The notes under the pieces are model-generated. The model had not been told where the DNA came from. It made no database searches and was given only the letters and a program-made list of their open reading frames with translations. Made by a program: the position numbers and the translations under genes. A stretch of DNA of 60,503 bases from Streptomyces tailanensis (lineage in GTDB: Bacteria; Actinomycetota; Actinomycetes; Streptomycetales; Streptomycetaceae): positions 1 through 60,503 of the forward strand of contig NZ_VTHJ01000026.1 in assembly GCF_008386495.1 (NCBI RefSeq). The letters run 5' to 3'. Positions 1 to 7,387 of the stretch are shown piece by piece; the stretch's first letter is position 1, and each line of letters begins with the position of its first letter.

Positions 1-144
1 GCGGCTCCATCCTCTGGCTACGCAGCCTGCCAGCCCTCCCGTGATCTCAACTCAGAACAGGCCCTAGTTCCGGATCAGCGGCAGTTCTTCGTCGACACGC
101 TGCTCGCGTACGAAGCCGCGGTCGGCGGCGAGGGGCAGGGCTGA
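1..144 (+). CDS. C-terminal end of an unidentified protein (partial)
   Basis: An open frame enters from the left edge and ends at TGA 142-144, giving 47 residues ending in FFVDTLLAYEAAVGGEGQG. Codon third positions are GC-rich in the last 30 codons, and a strong hairpin overlaps the stop, both of which fit the end of a real gene. No family can be assigned from this fragment and the start lies outside the window. Confidence 0.45.
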   Translation, partial: AAPSSGYAACQPSRDLNSEQALVPDQRQFFVDTLLAYEAAVGGEGQG

Positions 145-159
145 ACCGAGCCCTGCCCC
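132..159 (+). terminator. Hairpin terminator overlapping a stop codon
   Basis: Perfect 11-bp inverted repeat (GGGGCAGGGCT / AGCCCTGCCCC) with a 6-nt loop. It starts just before the TGA of the partial gene at the left edge. There is no T-run, as is usual for actinomycete terminators. Confidence 0.55.
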
Positions 160-283
160 GCGCACCCGGCCGGCGAATTGAGCCCGCAGGCGCCTTCTGG
201 CAGATCCGTCTCGGCGACACGCTGTGAAACGAGGCGTGCCGCTGGGCCAGATGAGACGGAACTGCCAAATACCGAGTGCCGAC

Positions 284-592
284 TCAGTTCAGCTGCCGCA
301 GCCGTCGCCCTCGGCTCTCGGCGACCCGGAGGGCATCACTGAGCGCCTCGGTCAAGCGCTCGGCGAGGAAGCGGAGTTCGCCGGGCGGGGCGCCCGGAAG
401 CATGTCCCGGGCGTGCCCGATGAGTTCCGCACCCATGCCGAGCTGGATGGACTCGGTGGCGTCGGCCAGGCGTGTCACCGGCCCACCCTGTTCGTCGCTG
501 ACCAAGAAGCAGGGCTTGTCCTCGACGTCGGACCAGGGCAACAGGCGTGCCTCACGCGGCGGTTCTGGTACTGCCGCCTCCTCGTTTCCCAT
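284..592 (-). CDS. Small hypothetical protein, coupled to the upstream gene
   Basis: 102 residues starting MGNEEAAVPEPPREARLLPW. The ATG at 592 overlaps the TGA of the upstream gene by four bases (ATGA), so the two are translationally coupled; this decides the start over a longer in-frame ATG. The middle resembles a small cytoplasmic protein with a C-terminal amphipathic stretch rich in Arg and Leu (ALSDALRVAESRGRRLRQL). There are no recognisable catalytic motifs, no signal peptide and no membrane segment. The pair lies divergently from two GntR-type genes and shares their intergenic region, which contains a palindromic operator, so regulation by those proteins is plausible. Function unknown. 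Confidence 0.65.
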   Translation of the reverse strand: MGNEEAAVPEPPREARLLPWSDVEDKPCFLVSDEQGGPVTRLADATESIQLGMGAELIGHARDMLPGAPPGELRFLAERLTEALSDALRVAESRGRRLRQLN

Positions 593-900
593 CAGGCGAC
601 CTCCACCCCGTGAATCCAGCACGACCCGGGCATGTCCAGCCCCATCGTGGCCATGGCCAACTCCCGCCGCCGCTGGCGTTGTTCGTGGACGGTGACGTAG
701 GGACGTACGGCGATGGTGGCGGCGCCGTCGAACTCCTCGTGCAGTCCGTACGGAGACCGGTGCGCGGGGAGCGGGGTGCAGGGCGGAGGGGGTGGAGCGG
801 TGAACGTGGGGCGCGGGTGGAATGCGGCGGCACGGTGTCTGCCGCGCGGCTTGGGCAGCAGGCTCAGCCAGGCGGTGAGGCTGCGGATAAGGTCGGTCAT
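592..900 (-). CDS. Small hypothetical protein, first gene of a two-gene unit
   Basis: 102 residues starting MTDLIRSLTAWLSLLPKPRG. The N-terminus is amphipathic and is followed by a basic, proline-rich linker (residues about 25-50), then a compact region with VRPYVTVHEQRQRRRELAMA and an acidic-aromatic C-terminus. The stop overlaps the start of the next gene (ATGA). It reads away from the UTRA/GntR genes across a shared 230-bp intergenic region. No known domain is recognised; the conserved-looking C-terminal half is where any function should lie. Confidence 0.6.
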   Translation of the reverse strand: MTDLIRSLTAWLSLLPKPRGRHRAAAFHPRPTFTAPPPPPCTPLPAHRSPYGLHEEFDGAATIAVRPYVTVHEQRQRRRELAMATMGLDMPGSCWIHGVEVA

Positions 901-1028
901 GTCATCAGCTCCGTTCCAGGTTCGGCTGGTGTCCGCGCCCCCGGACGGCTTGCTCCCGTCGCGGGGGTTTCACGTCTTTTCATGGGTCTCGATGGCACTG
1001 GAGCGTCCAGTGCGAGGCTAGCTTATCG

Positions 1029-1042
1029 CTATTCGTGAATAG
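1029..1042. promoter_or_regulatory. Palindromic operator candidate for the adjacent GntR gene
   Basis: CTATTCGTGAATAG has perfect 6-bp arms around a 2-bp centre. It sits in an AT-rich patch within the intergenic region between the divergent small genes (start 900) and the UTRA/GntR pair (start 1130). Position and symmetry fit autoregulation by the GntR protein; this is inference. Confidence 0.45.
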
Positions 1043-1129
1043 TAGAGAGATTTTTGCTGGGATGCCTCGCCAAGTCGCTTACCGTGTAAACCAGCAAGGC
1101 TGCACCGTCGGTCACAGGGAGAGGACGTC

Positions 1130-1684
1130 ATGAGCGCGAACAGGTGGACCAGCACCTCGATGCCGTATCTGACGCCGTGGGAGAAGGGCCACGGAGATGC
1201 CTGGGGCGCCGATGCGGCAGCCCAGGGCCGCAGGGGTACTCAGCGGATCGTGTTCGCCGGTGAGGTGCCCGCCCCCGCCGAGGTGGCGCGGCTGTTCGGG
1301 CTTGCGGAGGGGGAGCCGGTCGTCGTACGCCGTCGCGTGATCCTCCTCGATGACCAGCCCAACGAACTGACCGACACCTACTACCCTGCCGACATTGCCC
1401 GGGGTACCGGGCTGGCGGGAACGGCCAAGATTCGCGGCGGAGCCGTCACGCTGCTCGCCGAACTCGGGTACGTCGGCGCCCTCGTCCGCGAGGACGTGAC
1501 GGCCGACGTGCCGAGTGAGGAGGAGCAGGAGGCCTTGCGGACCGCCCCGCACGAGCCGGTGCTGCGGCTGACGAGGGTGACTCTGGACCGTGACGAACGG
1601 CCGATCCAGGTAGACCGCATGGTGATGCCCGCCCTGCGACAGCGGCTGCGCTATGAGATCGACCTGGCGAACGGGAGAGGATGA
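1130..1684 (+). CDS. UTRA-domain protein lacking the GntR DNA-binding domain
   Basis: 184 residues, ATG preceded by GGGAGAGGACGTC. Essentially the whole protein is a UTRA ligand-sensing domain: about residues 40-180 contain the family pattern RRRVILLDDQPNELTDTYYP followed by ARGTG, a LLAELGY segment and a C-terminal DRMVMPALRQRLRYEI strand. GntR/HutC regulators of this type normally have a 70-residue N-terminal winged helix, and here it is missing; upstream sequence does not encode one in any frame. The stop overlaps the start of a complete GntR regulator (ATGA), and the two UTRA domains are clearly related. It may be a duplicate that heterodimerises with the partner through UTRA and modulates its ligand response (inference). 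Confidence 0.75.
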   Translation: MSANRWTSTSMPYLTPWEKGHGDAWGADAAAQGRRGTQRIVFAGEVPAPAEVARLFGLAEGEPVVVRRRVILLDDQPNELTDTYYPADIARGTGLAGTAKIRGGAVTLLAELGYVGALVREDVTADVPSEEEQEALRTAPHEPVLRLTRVTLDRDERPIQVDRMVMPALRQRLRYEIDLANGRG

Positions 1685-2460
1685 CCGTGCCCAAGGCCGA
1701 GCCCGACGCCCCCGACCGCCGTTCGCTGCACGAGCGGATCGCAGCCGACCTGCGGGACGACATCATGAGCGGCGAGCTTCCGCCAGGGGCCAAGCTGCCG
1801 TCCACCATTCACCTCAAGGCCCGCTTCGACGCCTCCAACGCTACGGTGCAGAAGGCCCTGCAACTCCTCAAGGACGAACGCCTGGTGGTCGGGCGGGCGG
1901 GAGCCGCGGTCACCGTCCGGGAACATCGGCAGCGGACCATGCGGCCGGCCTCCTTCATGACACCGGCCGCGCCCGGAGAGCCGTATCGCTGGCTCACGGA
2001 GGCGGCGAAGCGCGGGAGCAGCACCCGCAGCACGCTCCTCGACGTCGCGGAGAGCCGGCCGCCCGCCGACGTCCGTACCGCTCTCGGCCTACCGGATGAT
2101 GGGCCGGCCCTGCTCCGCAGCCAGATCCTCTCCATCGACGATGAGCCAGTCGAACTCGTCAGGTCGTACTACCCGTTGGACATCGCCCGCGGTACGGCGA
2201 TGACGGTACGCCGCAGGATCAAGGGCGGAACCCCCGCGCTTCTGGCCGAACTCGGCTACCCGCCCCGCCTCAGCGTCGACCGTGTCTCCGCCAGGATCCC
2301 CACCCAGGACCAGTACCAGGCGCTGAACCTCCCCAGCAGTCTGCCGGTGCTGCGCACCCTCCGCGTCGTGTACAGCGACCACGACCGCCCCATCGAGGCG
2401 ACGGTCATGGTGAAGGCAGGACACCTCTACGAGTTGCAGTACGAGTTCACGCCCGAGTGA
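1681..2460 (+). CDS. GntR/HutC-family transcriptional regulator (wHTH + UTRA)
   Basis: 259 residues, coupled to the preceding gene by ATGA. Residues about 12-80 form the winged helix: RRSLHERIAADLRDDIMSGE, then LPPGAKLPSTIHLKARFDAS and a wing ending AGAAVTVRE. Residues about 95-255 are a UTRA domain with LLRSQILSIDDEPVELVRSY and ARGTAMTVRRR. Proteins of this class are cytoplasmic repressors released by a small ligand. A palindrome at 1029-1042 is the likely site of action. The ligand cannot be inferred from the sequence. Confidence 0.85.
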   Translation: MTVPKAEPDAPDRRSLHERIAADLRDDIMSGELPPGAKLPSTIHLKARFDASNATVQKALQLLKDERLVVGRAGAAVTVREHRQRTMRPASFMTPAAPGEPYRWLTEAAKRGSSTRSTLLDVAESRPPADVRTALGLPDDGPALLRSQILSIDDEPVELVRSYYPLDIARGTAMTVRRRIKGGTPALLAELGYPPRLSVDRVSARIPTQDQYQALNLPSSLPVLRTLRVVYSDHDRPIEATVMVKAGHLYELQYEFTPE

Positions 2461-2519
2461 CAGGTTTGCGACGGCCACAGACTTCCCGCCCGTTTGCCTG
2501 CCGCGAGCGGGCCGGTGAG

Positions 2520-3002
2520 TCAGACCTGTGGCACAGGTCGCTGCTTTTCGAGCATCCTGTGCCCCTCGAAGGCGGCGGTCGCCGCGCCGAAGGCCGCTCC
2601 AGCAGCAGCGCCATTGCGTACAACGAGCAGGCAGTACACGGCGAATGCAACGGCCACCACGGTAGACAGCACAGCAGCCCACTCCGTAACGCGCAGGCCG
2701 AGCCTCACGTGCTCCGCTCGGATCGCTCTGCGCATCGCGGTCAGGTCCAACTGTTGGGCCCTCCAGAGCTGCGCACGCGCCGCGTGGCGAGCCACGACGC
2801 GTTTCCGTAGCTGCCAGAAGACCCTCAGCAAAAGCAGTGCCCCGAGGTGCCCGGCCGCCATCACCCCATTCAGATGGACCAGCCACCATGCACCGGCTGC
2901 TACGCCGTAGACCCCACCGACCAGGGCGGCGATGGATAGGAACGTAAGGGCCAAGTCGCCCAGCGCTCCTCGCGCGGCTTGGCGGACATCACTACGATTC
3001 AT
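2520..3002 (-). CDS. Small integral membrane protein of unknown function
   Basis: 160 residues starting MNRSDVRQAARGALGDLALT. Hydrophobic segments lie at about residues 15-40, 43-62, 105-128 and possibly 129-145, separated by a basic cytoplasmic loop (RKRVVARHAARAQLWRAQQ). There is no signal-peptidase site and no catalytic motif. It converges with the GntR gene and has no operon partner. I do not recognise the family. Confidence 0.6.
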   Translation of the reverse strand: MNRSDVRQAARGALGDLALTFLSIAALVGGVYGVAAGAWWLVHLNGVMAAGHLGALLLLRVFWQLRKRVVARHAARAQLWRAQQLDLTAMRRAIRAEHVRLGLRVTEWAAVLSTVVAVAFAVYCLLVVRNGAAAGAAFGAATAAFEGHRMLEKQRPVPQV

Positions 3003-3855
3003 CGCGTTCCTCTACTGAACTGGACACCGGTTGATTGGGAGGAGCGGAAGGGCTTTGGGCGAGGGATCTTTGCCGAGATGAGTCGCTCGAAGCCCTTCGT
3101 TATTGACCTCAGCTGTTTTCCCACTGTTCTTCGGCTGTGGTGCCTTGGCATTGGATAGCACCGGCTGGGCGAGGGTGCCTACTGAGGGACGATCATGAAC
3201 GTGTAGTGGCCGACGACATAAAGCGGCATCAGATGCCAGCCGGCCGCTGATTGCGACCAGACCATAGCTCCACGGAGCTGAGTAGCAGTGTGGCCTCCAC
3301 GGCACTTTGAGGGATAAACGTGAGGCACGTCACACCCGCAGGTGAGTGCCCGCGCCTTTCGTCACCGTCAAAGTTGAGGCCACCGCATTGCCCCCTGGTC
3401 AACCCGCCGGTCACGAGGATTGCCAACCCGTCGAAGGGGCTGGGTTTTTTTGCCAAATCATTACCGAGGCAGAGAAGTGCCTAGTCAACTGCTATTGCAA
3501 TACGCGTAGTTGACCTCGCTGAGTGTCGGGTGGGAGACGGTGTGAGGCTCGCGCCCGTAGCCCACGAAGCGCATGCCCTCACGTTGAATCGCTGCCCCCG
3601 AAAGCCCTTCGGGTGCCCCGTCTGAACCCGCACGGAACCCGGTTCGGCCACCAGGGGGAGTCTTCGGATTCCTATCACTCTCCGTAACGTTCTGTTGGGG
3701 CTTGCCGACATGGGCGCCGTACCCAGAGGCATCGGTTCCTGCCGCAGGCATCCGCCGCTACGAATCCGAGCGAGGCTTCAGGGTTCTCAGCACTCTCAGC
3801 GCCCTCACAGCCACACCCCAGCCCGCTGACGGAGTGCGTCCATAGCGTCGGCGGC
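3003..3855. other. Long stretch without a convincing gene
   Basis: About 850 bp of reduced GC in which no frame shows the codon bias of its neighbours. It contains a T-run hairpin at 3425-3451 and an inverted repeat GTCAACT/AGTTGAC around 3484-3514. Several short minus-strand frames exist (for example 3485-3751) but lack ribosome sites. It may be the site of an old deletion or insertion. Confidence 0.4.
3425..3451 (+). terminator. Possible intrinsic terminator with T-run
   Basis: AACCC and GGGTT arms around a 13-nt loop, followed by seven consecutive T residues; such a T-run is unusual in this GC-rich DNA. No plus-strand gene immediately upstream is recognised, so its client transcript is unknown. 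Confidence 0.35.
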
Positions 3856-4824
3856 ATGACGGGAAACCAGGCAAAGCACAAGAGCAAAACGATCACTCGG
3901 CGCCGGGCGCTCGCGGTGACCGGGGGTACGGTCGCGGCCGGTGGGCTGGCGGTCGGGGGGTATCAGGCCGCGTTCGCGGATGAGACGACGGGCACCGCCG
4001 CGGCGACGGCCACGGCGTCGGCGACGAGCAGCAGCAGTAGTGAGTGCATGACGTTGATGACGAGCGTCACCGAGGGGCCGTATTACCTCGATAACGCGCT
4101 CGTCAGGAAGGACATCACCGAAGGCAAGAGCGGCGTTCCGCTGACGCTGCGGCTGACCGTCGTGGATGCCACCGACGGCTGTACGCCGGTGCCCGGCGCG
4201 GCCGTGGAGATCTGGCACTGCGACGCCTGGGGTTACTACTCCGGCTACACCACCGCCAACCCCGGCGGCTCGGCACCGGCCGAGAGCGAGGACGGCTCGA
4301 CCGCCGACGACAACACGTACCTCCGCGGCTACCAGATCGCCAACGCCAACGGGGTCGTCAAGTTCGAGACGATCTTCCCCGGTTGGTACACCCCGCGCAC
4401 CTGCCACATCCACGTGAAGGTGCACACCGGCGGCGAGAAGGAGGACGGCACCTACGAGGGCGGCAAGGTCAACTACACCGGCCAGTTCTTCTTCGACGAC
4501 GAGATCGCCCAGGAGATCTTCACGCTCGAGCCCTACTCCCAGCACTCCGGCAGCTACACCACCCTCGACAACGACATGGTCTACGACGGCGGCGGTGCCT
4601 CCAGTGGCCTGCTCACCCTCAAGGCCGTGAAGACGGGCAACCCGGCCCGGGGCTACAAGGGCTTCCTCATCCTCGGCATCGACCCCGACGCCGAGAACAC
4701 CGGCGCCGGCGGCGGCGGTGGCGGCGAGGGCGGTACGCCCCCGTCCGGCGAGCCCCCGGCGGATGCTCCGACGGACGCCGCGACCGACAGCGCATCCGCC
4801 TCCACGTCGGCCTCGGCCTCGTAA
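3856..4824 (+). CDS. Secreted intradiol ring-cleavage dioxygenase (Tat substrate)
   Basis: 322 residues. The N-terminus carries a twin-arginine signal (TRRRALAVTGGTVAAGGLAV) and the mature domain spans about residues 55-270. It shows the intradiol dioxygenase core: TEGPYYLDN, AVEIWHCDAWGYYSGY and YTPRTCHIHVKVH, which supply the two Tyr and two His ligands of non-haem Fe(III). Such enzymes open catechol-type rings between the hydroxyls. The C-terminal 50 residues are Gly-rich then Ser/Ala/Thr-rich and probably an extracellular linker. Secreted members of this family in streptomycetes are thought to act on lignin- or plant-derived aromatics; the substrate here is unknown. The next gene starts 9 bp downstream. 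Confidence 0.9.
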   Translation: MTGNQAKHKSKTITRRRALAVTGGTVAAGGLAVGGYQAAFADETTGTAAATATASATSSSSSECMTLMTSVTEGPYYLDNALVRKDITEGKSGVPLTLRLTVVDATDGCTPVPGAAVEIWHCDAWGYYSGYTTANPGGSAPAESEDGSTADDNTYLRGYQIANANGVVKFETIFPGWYTPRTCHIHVKVHTGGEKEDGTYEGGKVNYTGQFFFDDEIAQEIFTLEPYSQHSGSYTTLDNDMVYDGGGASSGLLTLKAVKTGNPARGYKGFLILGIDPDAENTGAGGGGGGEGGTPPSGEPPADAPTDAATDSASASTSASAS

Positions 4825-4833
4825 GGTACGCCG

Positions 4834-5640
4834 ATGAGCAGCCGCGAGGACGAGACGCTCGCGCAGGCCGCGGTGGCCGCGCTGACATGGCAGCTGGAAC
4901 TGACCCCCAAACCCGGTCTGCCCGACCCGCGCGACCTCGACGCGCGGGTCACCCGGCAGGACCACCGGGCCTTGCGCTGGTCGGCGAAGGCACTGATACC
5001 CGGCCTCGCGGCCATGGCGGCCTGCGCCCGCCGCAACGGCGCCCCGACGCCCGAACTCAGGGCCGAACTCGGAGCGATAGGGCGTTCCACCGAGCACTCG
5101 GTACAGCTCGCCGGGGGCGGTCATCGTGGCGCCACCTGGGTGCTCGGGCTCCTGGTCGCCGCGGCGGCGCTGGAGCCGGGCGCGCGCGGGCGCGAACTGG
5201 CCGCCACCGCGAAGCGGATCGCCGCCCACCCCGACCGCCGGGCGCCCAGGCGCCCTTCCCGGGGGTCCTCGGTCTCCGCGAAGTACGGGGCGGCCGGTGC
5301 CCGGGGTGAGGCCCGGGCCGGATTCCCCCATGTACGCCGGGCACTCGACGTCCTGGCCAGGGCCCGCTCCGCCGGCACGCCGGAGCCGTACGCCCGCCTC
5401 GACGCCCTCCTGACGGTCATGTCCACCCTCCAGGACACCGAGCTCCTCTACTCGGCCGGCCCCCATGGCCTCCGCCACGTCCAGTCCGGCGCCCGCGCTG
5501 TCCTGGACGCGGGCGGTACGACGACGGAGGCCGGCCGCGAGGCCCTCACCGCACTCGACACCGATCTCCAGGACCGGGGGTGGAAACCCAGAGGCAGCGG
5601 CTCCCTGCTGGCAGGAGCACTATTCGCGGACGCCCTGTAA
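4834..5640 (+). CDS. Triphosphoribosyl-dephospho-CoA synthase-like protein (CitG/MdcB family)
   Basis: 268 residues. Family features visible are the early TPKPGLPDPRD segment (residues about 24-34), the all-helical core and the GGGHRGATW motif (about 97-105), which corresponds to the CitG NTHRGA nucleotide-binding motif, and later YGAAGARGEA (about 150-159). CitG/MdcB transfers a triphosphoribosyl group to dephospho-CoA to make the prosthetic group of citrate lyase or malonate decarboxylase. No acyl-carrier or lyase subunits are nearby, so the role here is uncertain. It lies 9 bp behind the dioxygenase gene and is probably cotranscribed; it ends at a perfect palindromic terminator. Confidence 0.75.
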   Translation: MSSREDETLAQAAVAALTWQLELTPKPGLPDPRDLDARVTRQDHRALRWSAKALIPGLAAMAACARRNGAPTPELRAELGAIGRSTEHSVQLAGGGHRGATWVLGLLVAAAALEPGARGRELAATAKRIAAHPDRRAPRRPSRGSSVSAKYGAAGARGEARAGFPHVRRALDVLARARSAGTPEPYARLDALLTVMSTLQDTELLYSAGPHGLRHVQSGARAVLDAGGTTTEAGREALTALDTDLQDRGWKPRGSGSLLAGALFADAL

Positions 5641-5658
5641 ACCGGGGGCGCCCCCGGT
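5641..5658 (+). terminator. Perfect palindromic terminator with short T-run
   Basis: ACCGGGGGCGCCCCCGGT, an 18-bp perfect palindrome directly after the stop codon of the CitG-like gene and followed by CTTTT. It marks the end of the dioxygenase-CitG unit. Confidence 0.7.
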
Positions 5659-5795
5659 CTTTTAAGGGGCGCGGGGAACTGCGCGAGCAACCACACACGA
5701 CCCGCACCCGACAACGCACCCAAGGGGGTCGAAGGGGCGCAGCCCCTGGATGGGGGAGGGACGGGTAGGGGCGGCGGGGGCGAAAACCCCAGGCA
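5659..5795. repeat. Streptomyces-type dispersed intergenic repeat
   Basis: The stretch reads TTTTAAGGGGCGCGGGGAAC, then an actgcgcgagcaaccacac block, a ggcgcagcccct block and a gacgggtaggggcggcgggg block. I recognise this as a dispersed GC-rich intergenic repeat common downstream of genes in Streptomyces chromosomes (recollection, not searched). It lies between two convergent genes. Confidence 0.55.
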
Positions 5796-5807
5796 GCCCG
5801 AACGCAC

Positions 5808-7277
5808 TCAGCCCGTGAGCCCCGCCATCCAAGCCTCAACCTCCCCCGACCGCCGAGGCAGCGCAGCGCTGAGGTTCCGGTTCCCCTCCTCCGTCACCAG
5901 GATGTCGTCCTCGATCCGGACGCCGATCCCCCGGTACTCCTCGGGCACGGTCAGGTCGTCCGCCTGGAAGTACAGCCCGGGCTCGACGGTCAGCACCATC
6001 CCCGGCTCCAACGTCCCGTCGACGTACGCCTCCACCCGCGCCGCCGCGCAGTCGTGGACGTCCATGCCGAGCATGTGCCCGGTGCCGTGCAGCGTCCACC
6101 GCCGCTGCAACCCCAGCTCCAGCACGCGCTCCACGGGCCCTTCCACGAGCCCCCACTCCACCAGCCGCCCGGCCAGCACCCGCTGGGCCGCGTCGTGGAA
6201 GTCGCGGTACTTGCCACCGGGCTTGACCGCCGCGATGCCGGCCTCCTGGGCGTCGTACACGGCGTCGTAGATCTTCTTCTGGATCTCGCTGTACCTGCCG
6301 TTGATCGGCAGCGTGCGCGTGACGTCGGCGGTGTAGTACGTGTGGGTCTCGACGCCCGCGTCGAGCAGAAGCAGGTCACCCGAGCGCACCGGGCCGTCGT
6401 TGCGGACCCAGTGCAGCGTGCAGGCGTGCGGGCCGGCGGCGCAGATGGAGCCGTAGCCGACATCGTTGCCCTCGACGCGGGCCCGCAGGAAGAACGTTCC
6501 CTCGATATAGCGCTCCGAGGTCGCCTCGGCCTTGTCGAGCACGCGTACGACGTCCTCGAAGCCGCGCACTGTCGAGTCGACCGCCTTCTGCAGCTCGCCG
6601 ATCTCGAACTCGTCCTTGACCAGCCGTGCCTCGGAGAGGAAGACCCGCAGCTCGTCGTCGCGCTCACCGGTGACCTTGTCGGTGAGCGCGGCCTCGATGC
6701 CCGCGTCGTACCCGCGTACGACCCGGATGGGGCCGGTGGCCTCGCGCAGCTTGTCGGCCAGTTCGCGCACATCGGCGGCCGGGATGCCGTACAGCTTCTC
6801 CGCCTCGGTCAGCGAGTGCCGGCGGCCGACCCACAGCTCGCCCTGGCCGGACAGCCAGAACTCGCCGTTCTCGCGGTCGGAGCGCGGCAGCAGGTAGATC
6901 GTCGCCTCGTGGCCCTCACCCGCGGGCTCCAGGACCAGGACGCCGTCCTCGGTCTGGTTGCCGGTGAGGTACGCGTACTCGACCGACGCCCGGAAGGGGT
7001 ACTCGGTGTCGTTCGAGCGGGTCTTGAGGTTGCCGGAGGGGATCACCAGGCGCTCGCCGGGGAAGCGCGCGGAGAGCGCGGCGCGGCGGGCGGCGGTCTC
7101 GGCGGCCTGGGCGATCGGCTGCAGATCGTGCAGCTCGGTGTCGGCCCAGCCGGACTTCATGTTCTCGGCCAGCTCGTCGGACACGCCCGGGTACAGGCCG
7201 TTCTTGCGCTGCTTGATGGGCTCCTCGGCTTCGGTGGCCTCGTTCTCCGGGGTCGCCGGCTCGAGCTCGTCCGCCAC
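5808..7277 (-). CDS. pepP: Xaa-Pro aminopeptidase (aminopeptidase P, M24B)
   Basis: 489 residues from the GTG at 7277. A perfect AGGAGG abuts an ATG at 7283 with no spacer and lies 6 nt from this GTG, so the GTG is preferred. The N-terminal creatinase-like domain occupies about residues 60-230. The C-terminal pita-bread catalytic domain follows, with metal ligands in LLLDAGVETHTYYTADVTR (two Asp), HGTGHMLGMDVHD (His), TVEPGLYF (Glu) and RIEDDILVTEEG (Glu). The enzyme removes an N-terminal residue preceding proline and is cytoplasmic. Length matches actinobacterial PepP. Confidence 0.92.
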   Translation of the reverse strand: MADELEPATPENEATEAEEPIKQRKNGLYPGVSDELAENMKSGWADTELHDLQPIAQAAETAARRAALSARFPGERLVIPSGNLKTRSNDTEYPFRASVEYAYLTGNQTEDGVLVLEPAGEGHEATIYLLPRSDRENGEFWLSGQGELWVGRRHSLTEAEKLYGIPAADVRELADKLREATGPIRVVRGYDAGIEAALTDKVTGERDDELRVFLSEARLVKDEFEIGELQKAVDSTVRGFEDVVRVLDKAEATSERYIEGTFFLRARVEGNDVGYGSICAAGPHACTLHWVRNDGPVRSGDLLLLDAGVETHTYYTADVTRTLPINGRYSEIQKKIYDAVYDAQEAGIAAVKPGGKYRDFHDAAQRVLAGRLVEWGLVEGPVERVLELGLQRRWTLHGTGHMLGMDVHDCAAARVEAYVDGTLEPGMVLTVEPGLYFQADDLTVPEEYRGIGVRIEDDILVTEEGNRNLSAALPRRSGEVEAWMAGLTG

Positions 7278-7387
7278 GGTCATCCTCCTAGGTACGGCAC
7301 TGGACCCCGCCCATCGTACGGTCGTACGGGGCGGGGCCCAGGGCCGCGGGACCACTTACCGGTGGTCATCGGGTAGTCATGGGGAGG

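Noticed and set aside
3485..3751. Minus-strand ORF of 88 codons in the gene-poor region
   Set aside because: No ribosome site, no coding bias, no recognisable motif.
4834..5640. Citrate lyase or malonate decarboxylase operon
   Set aside because: Only the CitG/MdcB-like gene is present; no lyase or carrier subunits nearby.
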